DNA of 27,915 nt from T1Sed10-7 sp040904745 (GTDB lineage: Bacteria > Actinomycetota > Nitriliruptoria > Nitriliruptorales > Nitriliruptoraceae). Under the pieces are notes generated by a model. It was given only the letters and a program-made list of their open reading frames with translations, was not told the DNA's origin and searched no databases. This document shows, one piece after another, positions 14,330 through 22,268 of the stretch. The stretch is taken from positions 1-27,915 of the forward strand of contig JBBDSW010000128.1 in NCBI GenBank assembly GCA_040904745.1. The letters are read 5' to 3'. Position numbers and translations under genes: made by a program. Every line of letters starts with the position of its first letter. Position 1 is the first letter of the stretch.

Positions 14330-15949
14330 TCAGGTGTCGAGCCCACGCATCGATCGCACCAGAAGGGCCAACTGCAGATCGAGCCGGAGTTGTCCGTCGG
14401 TCATGAACGGCCCGAGCATCCCCTCCAGCTTCGCCAAGCGGTAGCGGATCGAGTGATAGTGGAAGTGGAGGCGACGGGACGTCTCGGCGACGTTCCCTCC
14501 GGTGTCGAGCCAGACCTGCAAGGTCTGACGCAGGTCCTCCGATCCCGCGGTGTCCCTGTCGAGTTCGCCGAGTGCTTCCGATGCGAAGGTCCGCAGCTCG
14601 GCATCATCCTCCACGAGTGACAACAAGCGGTAGGCGCCCAGGGCGTCGAAGTGGCGTACGGCGCCCTCTCCTACGACCCGCCGTCCGACGTTGAGGGCCC
14701 GAACAGCCTGCGTGTACCCGCGCGGGATCTCCGCGATCTCGTCGATCGGGCGCGATATCCCGACCGATACGGAGGCCTTCTCGGAGCGGGCGACCTCCCG
14801 CTGCAGCCGGCGCGCCAGCGCGATCGCCTCGTTCCGGGCATCAGCGGGGAAGGCGACGGTCAGGATCACGACCTCGTGGCTGAAGTGGACGACCGCCGCA
14901 GCAGGGTCCCGGTCCGCGACCAGCCGGTGCAGCGTCCCTCCGGGCGCCGGCGGGTAGGTGTGTTCGACCGGCGTCACGCCGGCGCGCGAGTCACGGCGGA
15001 CGACGAACACCGTCGACCCGCGGTCGATGTCCCAGCCGAACGCGGCCGCGCGCCGGCGCATGTCGACGTGGTCATCGGCACCGCGGAGGAGGTCGTGCAT
15101 CAGGTCGGAGCGGTACTTGCTTTCGACCGCATGGACCTCACGCTCCTTGGTGAGGGCCAACGCGGCGACGGTGGCGGCGCTCTCCAAGGCGATGAGATCG
15201 TCCGGAGCGCGGTGTTGCACGAGCGCGACGACGTAGCCGTGCTGGTTCTTCCCGGCCGAGATCGGGACCACCTCACAGGCCAGCTCCCGATCGCCGGAGC
15301 GCACCAGGCGGGCTTCCACGTCGAGCTCGAGCTCGACGGTCTCGGCGATGCCGAGCTGGTGGAGTCGTTGCGACGCGAGTACCTGGCCTCGCGGCGAGAC
15401 GATCGCGACCGGCGTGTCCAGCAGTTCCGCAAGATCGCGCACGATCTCGGGCAATCCCTCGCCCCGTAGCACCGTCTGCAGGAAGGCCCGGTGGATCCGC
15501 TCGGCGCGAGCGAGCTTCTCGGCGTGCCGGTCCAGGATGACCGTGAAGGCTTCGGTGAGCAGGTCGTCGAACGTCACCCCTGGGGGGAGTTGGATGATCG
15601 GGAACGAGCGGGCATCCGCGATCTCCGCAACGTCTGCGGGTAGGACGTCGAGGTAGCGGCCGAGCTTGATCCCGATACCGGCGAGCCCGGAGTCGTCGAG
15701 GTCGGTGACCAGCGTCCCCAGGTTCTCCAGCTGATCCCGGATGGGGTAGGCACTGGTGAGCAGGAACTCCCGTGGTTTGGCCCACCGCTGGATGTCGGGC
15801 ACCTCCATGACGGTGAGTCGCTCGACGGGCCGATCGAGCCCGTCGGCACCCGCCAGGACCTCGGCTCCGGCGAAAGCCGGGGTGGCGAGGATCTCGGCGA
15901 GGGTGACGGCCGTCACCCCCGGATCCGGCCTGATATCGGGGGTGGACAC
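14330..15949 (-). CDS. PucR-family transcriptional regulator
   Basis: A 539-residue protein. The N-terminal PucR ligand/sensor domain shows LAEILATPAFAGAEVLAGAD and ERLTVMEVPDIQRWAKPREF, then LLTS and AGIGIKLGRYLD. A central GAF/GGDEF-like region follows (for example ESKYRSDLMHDLLRG and SVSVGISRPI). The C-terminus carries the PucR helix-turn-helix: LRQTLQVWLDTGGNVAETSR, RLHFHYHSIRYRLAKLEGML. Family members bind small metabolites and activate adjacent catabolic or transport genes. It starts at GTG 15949 with GGAG 8 bases upstream. Its position at the head of the HAD-phnDCEE block makes it the likely local regulator. Confidence 0.92.
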   Translation of the reverse strand: MSTPDIRPDPGVTAVTLAEILATPAFAGAEVLAGADGLDRPVERLTVMEVPDIQRWAKPREFLLTSAYPIRDQLENLGTLVTDLDDSGLAGIGIKLGRYLDVLPADVAEIADARSFPIIQLPPGVTFDDLLTEAFTVILDRHAEKLARAERIHRAFLQTVLRGEGLPEIVRDLAELLDTPVAIVSPRGQVLASQRLHQLGIAETVELELDVEARLVRSGDRELACEVVPISAGKNQHGYVVALVQHRAPDDLIALESAATVAALALTKEREVHAVESKYRSDLMHDLLRGADDHVDMRRRAAAFGWDIDRGSTVFVVRRDSRAGVTPVEHTYPPAPGGTLHRLVADRDPAAAVVHFSHEVVILTVAFPADARNEAIALARRLQREVARSEKASVSVGISRPIDEIAEIPRGYTQAVRALNVGRRVVGEGAVRHFDALGAYRLLSLVEDDAELRTFASEALGELDRDTAGSEDLRQTLQVWLDTGGNVAETSRRLHFHYHSIRYRLAKLEGMLGPFMTDGQLRLDLQLALLVRSMRGLDT

Positions 15950-16109
15950 GCAGGCTTCTCCGAGCGCTCGTCGTCATCACGCTATCAACGGGCTTCGAGC
16001 CGACCCGGACACCCCGGCTGAGAGAAGTCGAGCCCGTCCAGCGGCACGGTGATGGCACCACCAGCGCTGCTGCAGGAGCGGTCCTACGTCGCCGGGCACA
16101 TCCTTGGAG

Positions 16110-16622
16110 TCAGCACAGCAGTGCCTCGATCGGCACCTCGCTCGGCCGCCAGAGGGCCACGTCGCCGATCGGCTGAGTGCCGAGGTGGTCGGCCAGATGG
16201 TGTACGCCGCGCCGGATCAGGACGTCGTGGTTGTGGACGAACCAGCGCCGGGCCACCGGCAGGAGCAGCACGATCCACCGCGGCGTCGGCTGGACGGTCC
16301 ACGTCGAGAGGATCCGGGTTATCCCGCCGTTCTCGTCGAGGTCCCACCGGGCGGCCCCGACCAGATCGCCGGTCGCCTTCCATGCCACGAGGTCAGGGGC
16401 GGCGCGCACCACCTCCATCTCCCAGGTGAGCGAGTACGGCGCTGCTGCCCGTACGGTCGTGCGGAAGCGTCGGCCGAGCCCCGACGGGTCTCCGTCTGCG
16501 ATCACGTCGAGCGCTCGGACGTGGCGCTATGACGGCAGCCACGTCTCGGGAGCCAGTGCCGCCGCCCTGACCCGTGGCAGCTCTGACCGCAACTGCAGCC
16601 TCGTCGCGAACGTGTCCGTCGT
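16110..16622 (-). pseudogene. SRPBCC-family (polyketide cyclase-like) gene with lost start and internal stop
   Basis: The intact part from GTG 16505 gives 131 residues with an SRPBCC-like core: GLGRRFRTTVRAAAPYSLTW, LVAWKATGDLVGAARWDLDE and FVHNHDVLIRRGVHHLADHLG. The expected N-terminus lies upstream in the same frame: DTFATRLQLRSELPRVRAAA, LAPETWLPS, then TAG (16529-16527), then RHVRALDVIADGDPSG. At the upstream end a full AGGAGG (16633-16628) stands 5 bases before ACG 16622, where an ATG would be expected. A perfect binding site facing ACG plus one in-frame TAG is best read as a recently decayed gene, or two sequence errors. If alive, a shortened protein from GTG 16505 is possible. It is divergent from the plastocyanin-like gene. 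Confidence 0.6.
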
Positions 16623-16772
16623 GGTGACCTCCTGCGCGGCCTCCGCGCCGCACGACCGTAGCTCGTCCGACCGATGCGATAGCCCGGACCGCGATCACCT
16701 CTGGCCGGTGATCTGAACCGATCGGTGCGTCCGTGCGTATCACTCCAGGTCACCAACCGGGAGGGAAGACGC

Positions 16773-17675
16773 ATGCGCACCACCATCCGCACGATGTTGC
16801 TCGTGGCCGCCGCTGCCACGCTGCTGCAGCCGGTACCAGCGGCCGCACAGTCCACGGCTGAGGTCGAGATCCAGGATTCGACCTTCACGCCGGCGGACGT
16901 GACGGTCGAGGTCGGTGACACCGTCACGTGGACCCAGACCGGCAGCCTGCCGCACTCGGTGACCGCGGATGACGGGACGTTCGACTCGAGCCCCGACTGT
17001 GCCGGGGGGAGCGGGTGTCTCGACGAGGGCGACACCTTCACGCACACCTTCGACGAGCCTGGCGAGTACGCCTACTACTGCCGTGTCCACGGCGCGCCAG
17101 GTGGCGTCGGGATGGCCGGCGTGGTCACCGTGACGGCCGCTGACTCCGAACCCGACGACGGGACCGACGAAGGGTCCGACGGCGAGGCCGAGGTGACCGG
17201 GTCCCTCACGCTCACCGACCAGAGCGGTGACGGCAACAGTGTCGTGGTCGCCGAAGCCACGATCTCCGGCTCGGACGGGTGGATCGTCGTCCACGCCGAT
17301 GACGATGGTGGGCCCGGCGCCGTGCTCGGCCATGTCGCGCTCCCGGAGGGCACCAGTAGCAACGTCGAGGTGCCGCTCGACGAGGCGCTGGGTGCTGATG
17401 CAACCGTCTGGCCGATGCTGCACGTGGACGCCGGCGAGGAAGGTGTGTACGAGTTCCCAGGCACCGACGGGCCCGTTACCGCCGATGGGGACGTGGTCGT
17501 GGCTTCGCTGTCCTACACGCTCGAGGTCGCCGGGGAGGCCGAGCCCGAGGACACGGGGAGTGACGATGGGTCCATGCCGGTGACCGGTGCTCCCCTGATC
17601 GCGCTGGCCCTGGCCGGTCTGCTGACGATCTCCGGCGGCGCCGTCGCCATCCGGCGCAGGGGCCGCGGCGCCTGA
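16773..17675 (+). CDS. Plastocyanin-like copper protein with C-terminal surface anchor
   Basis: A 300-residue exported protein: signal peptide to about residue 25 (AAA at 23-25), then a cupredoxin domain (26-121) with type 1 copper ligands His61 (LPHSV), Cys103, His106 and Met114 in YYCRVHGAPGGVGM. A second beta-rich domain (about 140-250) starts ADVTGS-like after an Asp/Glu-rich linker and contains GWIVVHADDDGGPGAVLGHV, reminiscent of DUF7282-type surface domains. The C-terminus is MPVTGAP (from 268), a hydrophobic helix and RRRGRG, laid out like a sortase signal with Met for the usual Leu. GAGGGAAG lies 4 bases before ATG 16773. It probably carries electrons or copper at the cell surface. 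Its stop directly abuts the convergent aapP stop. Confidence 0.85.
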   Translation: MRTTIRTMLLVAAAATLLQPVPAAAQSTAEVEIQDSTFTPADVTVEVGDTVTWTQTGSLPHSVTADDGTFDSSPDCAGGSGCLDEGDTFTHTFDEPGEYAYYCRVHGAPGGVGMAGVVTVTAADSEPDDGTDEGSDGEAEVTGSLTLTDQSGDGNSVVVAEATISGSDGWIVVHADDDGGPGAVLGHVALPEGTSSNVEVPLDEALGADATVWPMLHVDAGEEGVYEFPGTDGPVTADGDVVVASLSYTLEVAGEAEPEDTGSDDGSMPVTGAPLIALALAGLLTISGGAVAIRRRGRGA

Positions 17676-18455
17676 CTAGAGGATCTGTGACAGGAACAGC
17701 TTGGTCCGCTCCTCCTGGGGATCGGTGAAGAGCGCCTCGGGGGTGTTGACCTCCACGATGCTGCCTTCGGCCATGAAGACCACCCGGTCGGCGACATGGC
17801 GTGCGAAGCCCATCTCGTGGGTGACGCAGATCATCGTCATCCCCGATTCGGCGAGCTCCTCCATGACGTCGAGGACCTCCTTGATCATCTCGGGGTCGAG
17901 CGCCGAGGTCGGCTCGTCGAACAGCATCACCTTCGGCTCCATCGCCAGCGCTCGCGCGATGGCTGCCCGTTGTTGCTGACCGCCGGAGAGCTGCCCCGGG
18001 TACTTGTTGGCTTGATCGGGGATCTGGACCCGTTCCAGCAGTTCCATGGCGTGTGCCGCAGCCTCCTTGCGCGGCCGGTGCCGGACGTGCATGGGGGCCA
18101 GCGTGATGTTCTCGAGGATCGTCAGGTGCGGGAACAGGTTGAAGGACTGGAAGACCATCCCCGTCTCGCGGCGGATCTCCTGGATGTCGCGCAGGTCGTC
18201 CGACACCGGCGTGCCGTCGACCACGATCCGGCCGCGGTCGTGTTCCTCGAGCCGGTTGATGCACCGGATCAAGGTCGACTTCCCTGAGCCGGAGGGGCCG
18301 CACACCACGACCGTCTCGCGGAACCCGACCTGCAGATCGACGGCCTTCAGCGCCTGGAAGTCGTCGAACCACTTCTCGACGCGGTGGAGCTCGATCATGA
18401 CCTTGCCCGTCCCGCCGGGGCTGCGGGCCTTGCCGGTCAGGGTTCCGTCCTGCAT
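17676..18455 (-). CDS. aapP: Polar amino-acid ABC transporter ATP-binding protein
   Basis: A 259-residue ABC ATPase: Walker A GPSGSGKST (residues 53-61), Q-loop MVFQSFNLFPHLT, signature LSGGQQQRAAIARALAM, Walker B VMLFDEPTSALDP and H-loop CVTHEMGFARHVADR. The FNLFPHLTILENITLAP and EMGFAR strings are typical of GlnQ/AapP ATPases of polar amino-acid importers. ATG 18455 has GAGGAG 7 bases upstream; an internal ATG at the family core (MIELHRVEKWF) is a weaker choice. It is last in the aapJQMP run, 12 bp after aapM. The TAG stop (17678-17676) touches the TGA of the convergent plastocyanin-like gene without any spacer. Confidence 0.95.
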   Translation of the reverse strand: MQDGTLTGKARSPGGTGKVMIELHRVEKWFDDFQALKAVDLQVGFRETVVVCGPSGSGKSTLIRCINRLEEHDRGRIVVDGTPVSDDLRDIQEIRRETGMVFQSFNLFPHLTILENITLAPMHVRHRPRKEAAAHAMELLERVQIPDQANKYPGQLSGGQQQRAAIARALAMEPKVMLFDEPTSALDPEMIKEVLDVMEELAESGMTMICVTHEMGFARHVADRVVFMAEGSIVEVNTPEALFTDPQEERTKLFLSQIL

Positions 18456-18467
18456 CTGCGGTCTCCT

Positions 18468-19724
18468 CTAGCGTGTGCCGACGCCGAGCCGCGCCTCGAG
18501 CCGTTGGCTCTCACGCGACATCCAGTAGCTGCCCACCCAGTAGATGAGGGACACGAACACCAGCGTCTCGGCGATGTAGCCCTGGCCGATGAACGCTTCC
18601 TGCTGGGTGACGTTCTGGGCGACGGCGAGCAGTTCGATCTGGCCGATGATGAGCACCAGGGTCGTGTCCTTGTACAGGCTGATGGCCTGGCCGACGAGCG
18701 CCGGGATGACGTTGCGCAGGGCCTGGGGCAGGATCACCAGCCGGGTCTGCTTCCACGGGGACAGCCCCAGCGCCTGCGCCGCCTCGAGCTGTCCGCGGGG
18801 GATCGACTGCAGTCCCCCCCGGACGATCTCGGCGACGTAGGCGGACGTGAACAGGACGAAGATGATCAGGGCACGCGTGACCAGATCCGGGGTGGGGAAG
18901 CCGACGGGCAGGAAGAACGGCAGGATCAGCCAGCCAACGAACAGCAGCGCGATCAGGGGGGAACCCCGGAAGAACTCGATGAAGATGCCGCAGCCGGCGC
19001 GCACCACCGGGAGCGAGGACCGCCGTCCGAGGGCGAGAGCGACACCGATCGGGAACGCGAGCAGCAACGAGCCGACCGTGTAGTACACGGTGAGCAGGAG
19101 ACCACCCCAAGCGTCGCGTGACACGCCGCCGAAGCTCGAGATCGCGGTGAGCGCCACGACGATCAAGAGCACCGCCCCGATGCCTGCCCGTCCGCGCCAC
19201 CGGGCCGGGAGCCGGCGACCGACCCGGAATCCGCCGACTCCCAACACCAGCACACCGGCGAGCAGGGCCAGCGGCAACCAGGTGCGAACGAAGACGATCA
19301 TGACGAACAGGAGCACCAGAGGCGGCCCGGCTCGTTGCACGCGTTCCCGCACGGTCACGGACGGGTCGCGGTCCGCGGCGATGGCCGCTTCCGCGGCGGT
19401 CGCCGAGGTGATCCCGGCGCTGATCGTCACCGCGATGGTCATCATCGCCATCGCTACCCACAGCCGGGCGAGTTGGCCGCGCGGGAACCCACCGACCATG
19501 AAGTTGGTGAGGTTGACCTCGATGATGTCCCATCGCCCGGTGATGAGCAGGAACCGCCCGAAGGACACCAGCGCCCAGGCGAGCAGCAGGCCGGTGATCA
19601 AGGTCAACAGGCTGTTGGACGGACTGGAGAACAGGTTCTCCCGTAGCCACCTCGCGGGTGTCACCCGTCGCTCTGGGGGAGTCGCGGCCGTCTCAGGGCC
19701 CGGTGGGGCGCTCGGTGCCGCCAT
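18468..19724 (-). CDS. aapM: Polar amino-acid ABC transporter permease (AapM-like)
   Basis: A 418-residue permease, long as in AapM, with a large N-terminal extension of hydrophobic segments (about residues 36-60, 90-110, 135-175, 190-210). The transport core follows: GGLLLTVYYTVGSLLLAFPI, then FIEFFRGSPLIALLFVGWLI and the EAA loop GQLEAAQALGLSPWKQTRLV, ILPQALRNVIPALVGQ. These are hallmarks of the HisM family. ATG 19724 overlaps the last base of the aapQ stop (TGATG), so translation is coupled. A longer frame to 20390 merely runs antisense-free over aapQ and is not used. It pairs with AapQ in the membrane. Confidence 0.93.
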   Translation of the reverse strand: MAAPSAPPGPETAATPPERRVTPARWLRENLFSSPSNSLLTLITGLLLAWALVSFGRFLLITGRWDIIEVNLTNFMVGGFPRGQLARLWVAMAMMTIAVTISAGITSATAAEAAIAADRDPSVTVRERVQRAGPPLVLLFVMIVFVRTWLPLALLAGVLVLGVGGFRVGRRLPARWRGRAGIGAVLLIVVALTAISSFGGVSRDAWGGLLLTVYYTVGSLLLAFPIGVALALGRRSSLPVVRAGCGIFIEFFRGSPLIALLFVGWLILPFFLPVGFPTPDLVTRALIIFVLFTSAYVAEIVRGGLQSIPRGQLEAAQALGLSPWKQTRLVILPQALRNVIPALVGQAISLYKDTTLVLIIGQIELLAVAQNVTQQEAFIGQGYIAETLVFVSLIYWVGSYWMSRESQRLEARLGVGTR

Positions 19725-20917
19725 CAGTGTTCCACCAGTTGCAGGCGTCTGTTCGCGATGTTGACCCCGAGGGACAGCACCAGGGAGACGCCGAGGTAGG
19801 CGGCCAGCACGATCAAGAGGATCTGTGGAGCGGGCTGGCCGTTGCCGATCGCCTGCCTCCCCACGCGAAGGAGCTCCGGGTAGGCGATCACCACGCCGAG
19901 CGAGACGTTCTTCGACAGGTTCAGGAACTCGTTGCCCGTCGCCGGCGCCGCGATCCTCAGCGCCTGCGGGAGCACGACCCGGCGCAACCGGTCCCACGAA
20001 CTGAGGCCCAACGCCTGCGCCGCCTCGACCTGCCCCTTGGGCACCGCCTGGATCGAGCCCCGGACGATCTCGGCGATGAATGCGGAGGTGTAGAGCACCA
20101 GGCTCACGAGCAGTGCCGCGTACTCGGGGAAGAGCAGCGCCCCGCCGGTCACGGAGCGGCCCTCGAGCAACGGGATGCTCATGGAGATCGGGGGTGACAA
20201 CGTCAGGTATCCGAGGCCCAGCAGGACGAGGGCGGTGCCTCCGCCCCACAGCACGCGATGGTGCGGTCTCCCGGTCGCGTCGTGGACGCGCCGGCGCCAG
20301 GCAGCGACCAGCATCGCCGCGAGCACCGCGACAGCCGCGGTCGCAGCGAACGCGCCGGTGCCCGTACCGAGTTCCACCCACGGGAGCCACACCCCACGGT
20401 TGGACACGACCATGACGTCACCGGGGGTAGCGGCATCGCTGATGCCGGGCAGCGTCTGCAGGACGGCGAGGTAGAAGAAGATGATCAACACCAGCGGCGG
20501 GACGTTGCGGAGCACCTCGACGTAGATGCTCGCGGTGCGCTTCACCAGCCAGTTCGACGACAGGCGCAGGACCCCGACGACGATGCCGATGAGGAGCGCC
20601 AGGGCGATCCCCAGCAGCGCGACCCGGAGCGTGTTCTGCAGTCCGACCCACAATGCCACTCGGATCGAACTGGTCGCGCTGAAGTCGCTACCGAAGATCG
20701 TGAAGCCGGCCGACTGGTCGAGGAACGCGAAATCCCGACGGATCCCCAGCCGTGCGAGGTTGTTCGCGAGGTTGCTGTACAGCCACCAGATCGTGCCGAG
20801 AGCGGCCGCCACGAACCCGACCTGGAGCGCGACCCGGATCACCCGGACGTCACGCCAAGGTGGAGGTCGATGGCCATCGGCGTCCCGTACGGACGCTGCC
20901 TGCTCAGTGGGCTGCAT
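19724..20917 (-). CDS. aapQ: Polar amino-acid ABC transporter permease (AapQ-like)
   Basis: A 397-residue permease from ATG 20917, which has CAGGAG 5 bases upstream; a further upstream ATG (20989) lacks a site. AapQ features are the N-terminal span about residues 27-45, SIRVALWVGLQNTLRVALLG, IYVEVLRNVPPLVLIIFFYL and the large middle insert. These are followed by SAFIAEIVRGSIQAVPKGQV, EAAQALGLSSWDRLRRVVLP and a final span ending in NRRLQLVEH. The VEVLRNVPP string contacts substrate in this family. It follows aapJ by 86 bp and couples to aapM by overlapping stop and start codons. Confidence 0.93.
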   Translation of the reverse strand: MQPTEQAASVRDADGHRPPPWRDVRVIRVALQVGFVAAALGTIWWLYSNLANNLARLGIRRDFAFLDQSAGFTIFGSDFSATSSIRVALWVGLQNTLRVALLGIALALLIGIVVGVLRLSSNWLVKRTASIYVEVLRNVPPLVLIIFFYLAVLQTLPGISDAATPGDVMVVSNRGVWLPWVELGTGTGAFAATAAVAVLAAMLVAAWRRRVHDATGRPHHRVLWGGGTALVLLGLGYLTLSPPISMSIPLLEGRSVTGGALLFPEYAALLVSLVLYTSAFIAEIVRGSIQAVPKGQVEAAQALGLSSWDRLRRVVLPQALRIAAPATGNEFLNLSKNVSLGVVIAYPELLRVGRQAIGNGQPAPQILLIVLAAYLGVSLVLSLGVNIANRRLQLVEH

Positions 20918-21003
20918 CCGCGCTCCTGCTCGGTCCCGCAGCATCGACATCGATGGGTGGCGCTGCCGTGCGCACGACGGCAACGCCACCGGTGGTGCTC
21001 ACA

Positions 21004-22122
21004 TCAGCGATACGGCGGTGGGTAGAGCTGCCCACCATCGGTCCACAGCGCGTTCTCCCCACGCTCGAGGCCGAGGCCCGTGTCCGGCCCGATGTTGCGG
21101 TCGAAGATCTCGCCGTAGTTGCCGACCTGGCTCACGACGTCGACCGCGAACTCCGGGTCGAGCCCCAGGCCGGCATCGAACCCACCGATACCCAGGAACC
21201 GCGCGAGCTCCGGCTCGGTCTCCGGATCGGTCGACCCCGCCAGTGACTCCACGTTGCTCGAGGTGACCCCGAACTCTTCGGCCTGGATGGTGGCGATGAC
21301 CGCCCAGTTCACGACGTCGAACCAGGCGGTGTCGCCATCGCGGACCGCAGGGCCGAGTGGCTCCTTGGACAGCGTGTCGTCGAGGATGGTGAGCGCTGCC
21401 GGGCCGCCTTCATCTTCCGGCCACGCGGACCGGACCGCCGCCAGTTGCGACTTGTCCGAGGTCCAGCCGTCGCAGCGGTCGGACAGGAAGGCTTCCCGGA
21501 GCGTGTCGTTGTCCTCGAAGGTCAGCGCCTCGTAGGCGAGCCCGCGGGCGGAGAACTGCGACTCGAGGTTGAGCTCCGTGGTGGTCCCCGAGAGTACGCA
21601 GATGACGGTGTCGCCCATCTCGTCCACCGAGCCGAACCCGGCATCCGAGCGGACCATCACCCCCTGGCCGTCGTAGAACGTCGTCATCGCGAAGCTGGCA
21701 CCTTCCCCACCGTCACGGGTCGCGGTCCAGGTCGTGTTGCGGACCAGGACGTCGATCTCGCCCGATTGGAGCGCGGTGAAACGCGCCTCAGCCGTCAGTG
21801 GTACGTAGTCGACCGCCTCAGCGTCGCCGAGGGCGGCCGCAGCGATCGCTCGGCAGAAGTCGACGTCGAATCCTTCGAAGTCCCCGTCAGCGGTCGTCAC
21901 ACCGAACCCGGGAACCGCGTCGTTGACACCGCAGACGACGGTGCCTCGGTCGCGGACCTGGTCGAGTACCCCCTCGCCGCTGTCGGCCGATGCTGCGGAG
22001 TCACCGTCGTCGTCGACGACGTCGGCTGGGTCCTCCGGTGCATCCCCCTCCGACGTACAGGCTGCCAGCCCCAAGGTCAGCGCAGCCGCCACCATGATGT
22101 ACGAACGTCGCCAACTCACCAT
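21004..22122 (-). CDS. aapJ: Polar amino-acid ABC transporter binding lipoprotein (AapJ-like)
   Basis: A 372-residue lipoprotein from ATG 22122, fixed by a perfect AGGAGGTG 2-10 bases upstream; the frame's earlier start at 22176 has none. The signal ends in lipobox LAAC, and an Asp/Ser-rich linker follows. The binding domain shows GVLDQVRDRGTVVCGVNDAV, GFDVDFCRAIAAAALGD, RFTALQSGEIDVLVRNTTWT and SDKSQLAAVRS, which match the AapJ/BztA type for glutamate, glutamine and related polar amino acids. The C-terminus reads FDRNIGPDTGLGLERGENAL, NALWTDGGQLYPPPYR, also typical of that group. It heads the aapJQMP run and should be the most strongly expressed member. Confidence 0.95.
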   Translation of the reverse strand: MVSWRRSYIMVAAALTLGLAACTSEGDAPEDPADVVDDDGDSAASADSGEGVLDQVRDRGTVVCGVNDAVPGFGVTTADGDFEGFDVDFCRAIAAAALGDAEAVDYVPLTAEARFTALQSGEIDVLVRNTTWTATRDGGEGASFAMTTFYDGQGVMVRSDAGFGSVDEMGDTVICVLSGTTTELNLESQFSARGLAYEALTFEDNDTLREAFLSDRCDGWTSDKSQLAAVRSAWPEDEGGPAALTILDDTLSKEPLGPAVRDGDTAWFDVVNWAVIATIQAEEFGVTSSNVESLAGSTDPETEPELARFLGIGGFDAGLGLDPEFAVDVVSQVGNYGEIFDRNIGPDTGLGLERGENALWTDGGQLYPPPYR

Positions 22123-22132
22123 CACACCTCCT
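22123..22132 (-). promoter_or_regulatory. aapJ: Strong ribosome binding site of aapJ
   Basis: AGGAGGTG (22132-22125) is almost the full anti-16S complement and stands two bases before ATG 22122. It decides the aapJ start over the upstream ATG at 22176. The spacer is short if counted from the end of the motif, but normal if counted from its AGGAG core. Confidence 0.7.
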
Positions 22133-22213
22133 GGGCGGTCGGCGACCCACCGGTGGTGGTTCGCGACCTGACCCATCGCCTCTCCCCGGACGGCCGCGTT
22201 CGCCCGCGACCTG

Positions 22214-22234
22214 CACCGGCTTCTCCTACCGGTG
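22214..22234. repeat. Short hairpin between the kinase gene and aapJ
   Basis: CACCGG (22214-22219) and CCGGTG (22229-22234) form a 6-bp stem with a 9-base loop, 35 bp after the likely kinase stop (22269) on the minus strand. It may act as a weak terminator for the kinase gene or belong to the aapJ leader. There is no T-run. Confidence 0.3.
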
Positions 22235-22268
22235 TCGGAGGAACCCTACTCCCACCCATCCGGCGATG

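Noticed and set aside
19725..20390. Upstream extension of the aapM frame
   Set aside because: It overlaps aapQ in another frame and contains no membrane-protein character; the TGATG overlap fixes the start at 19724.
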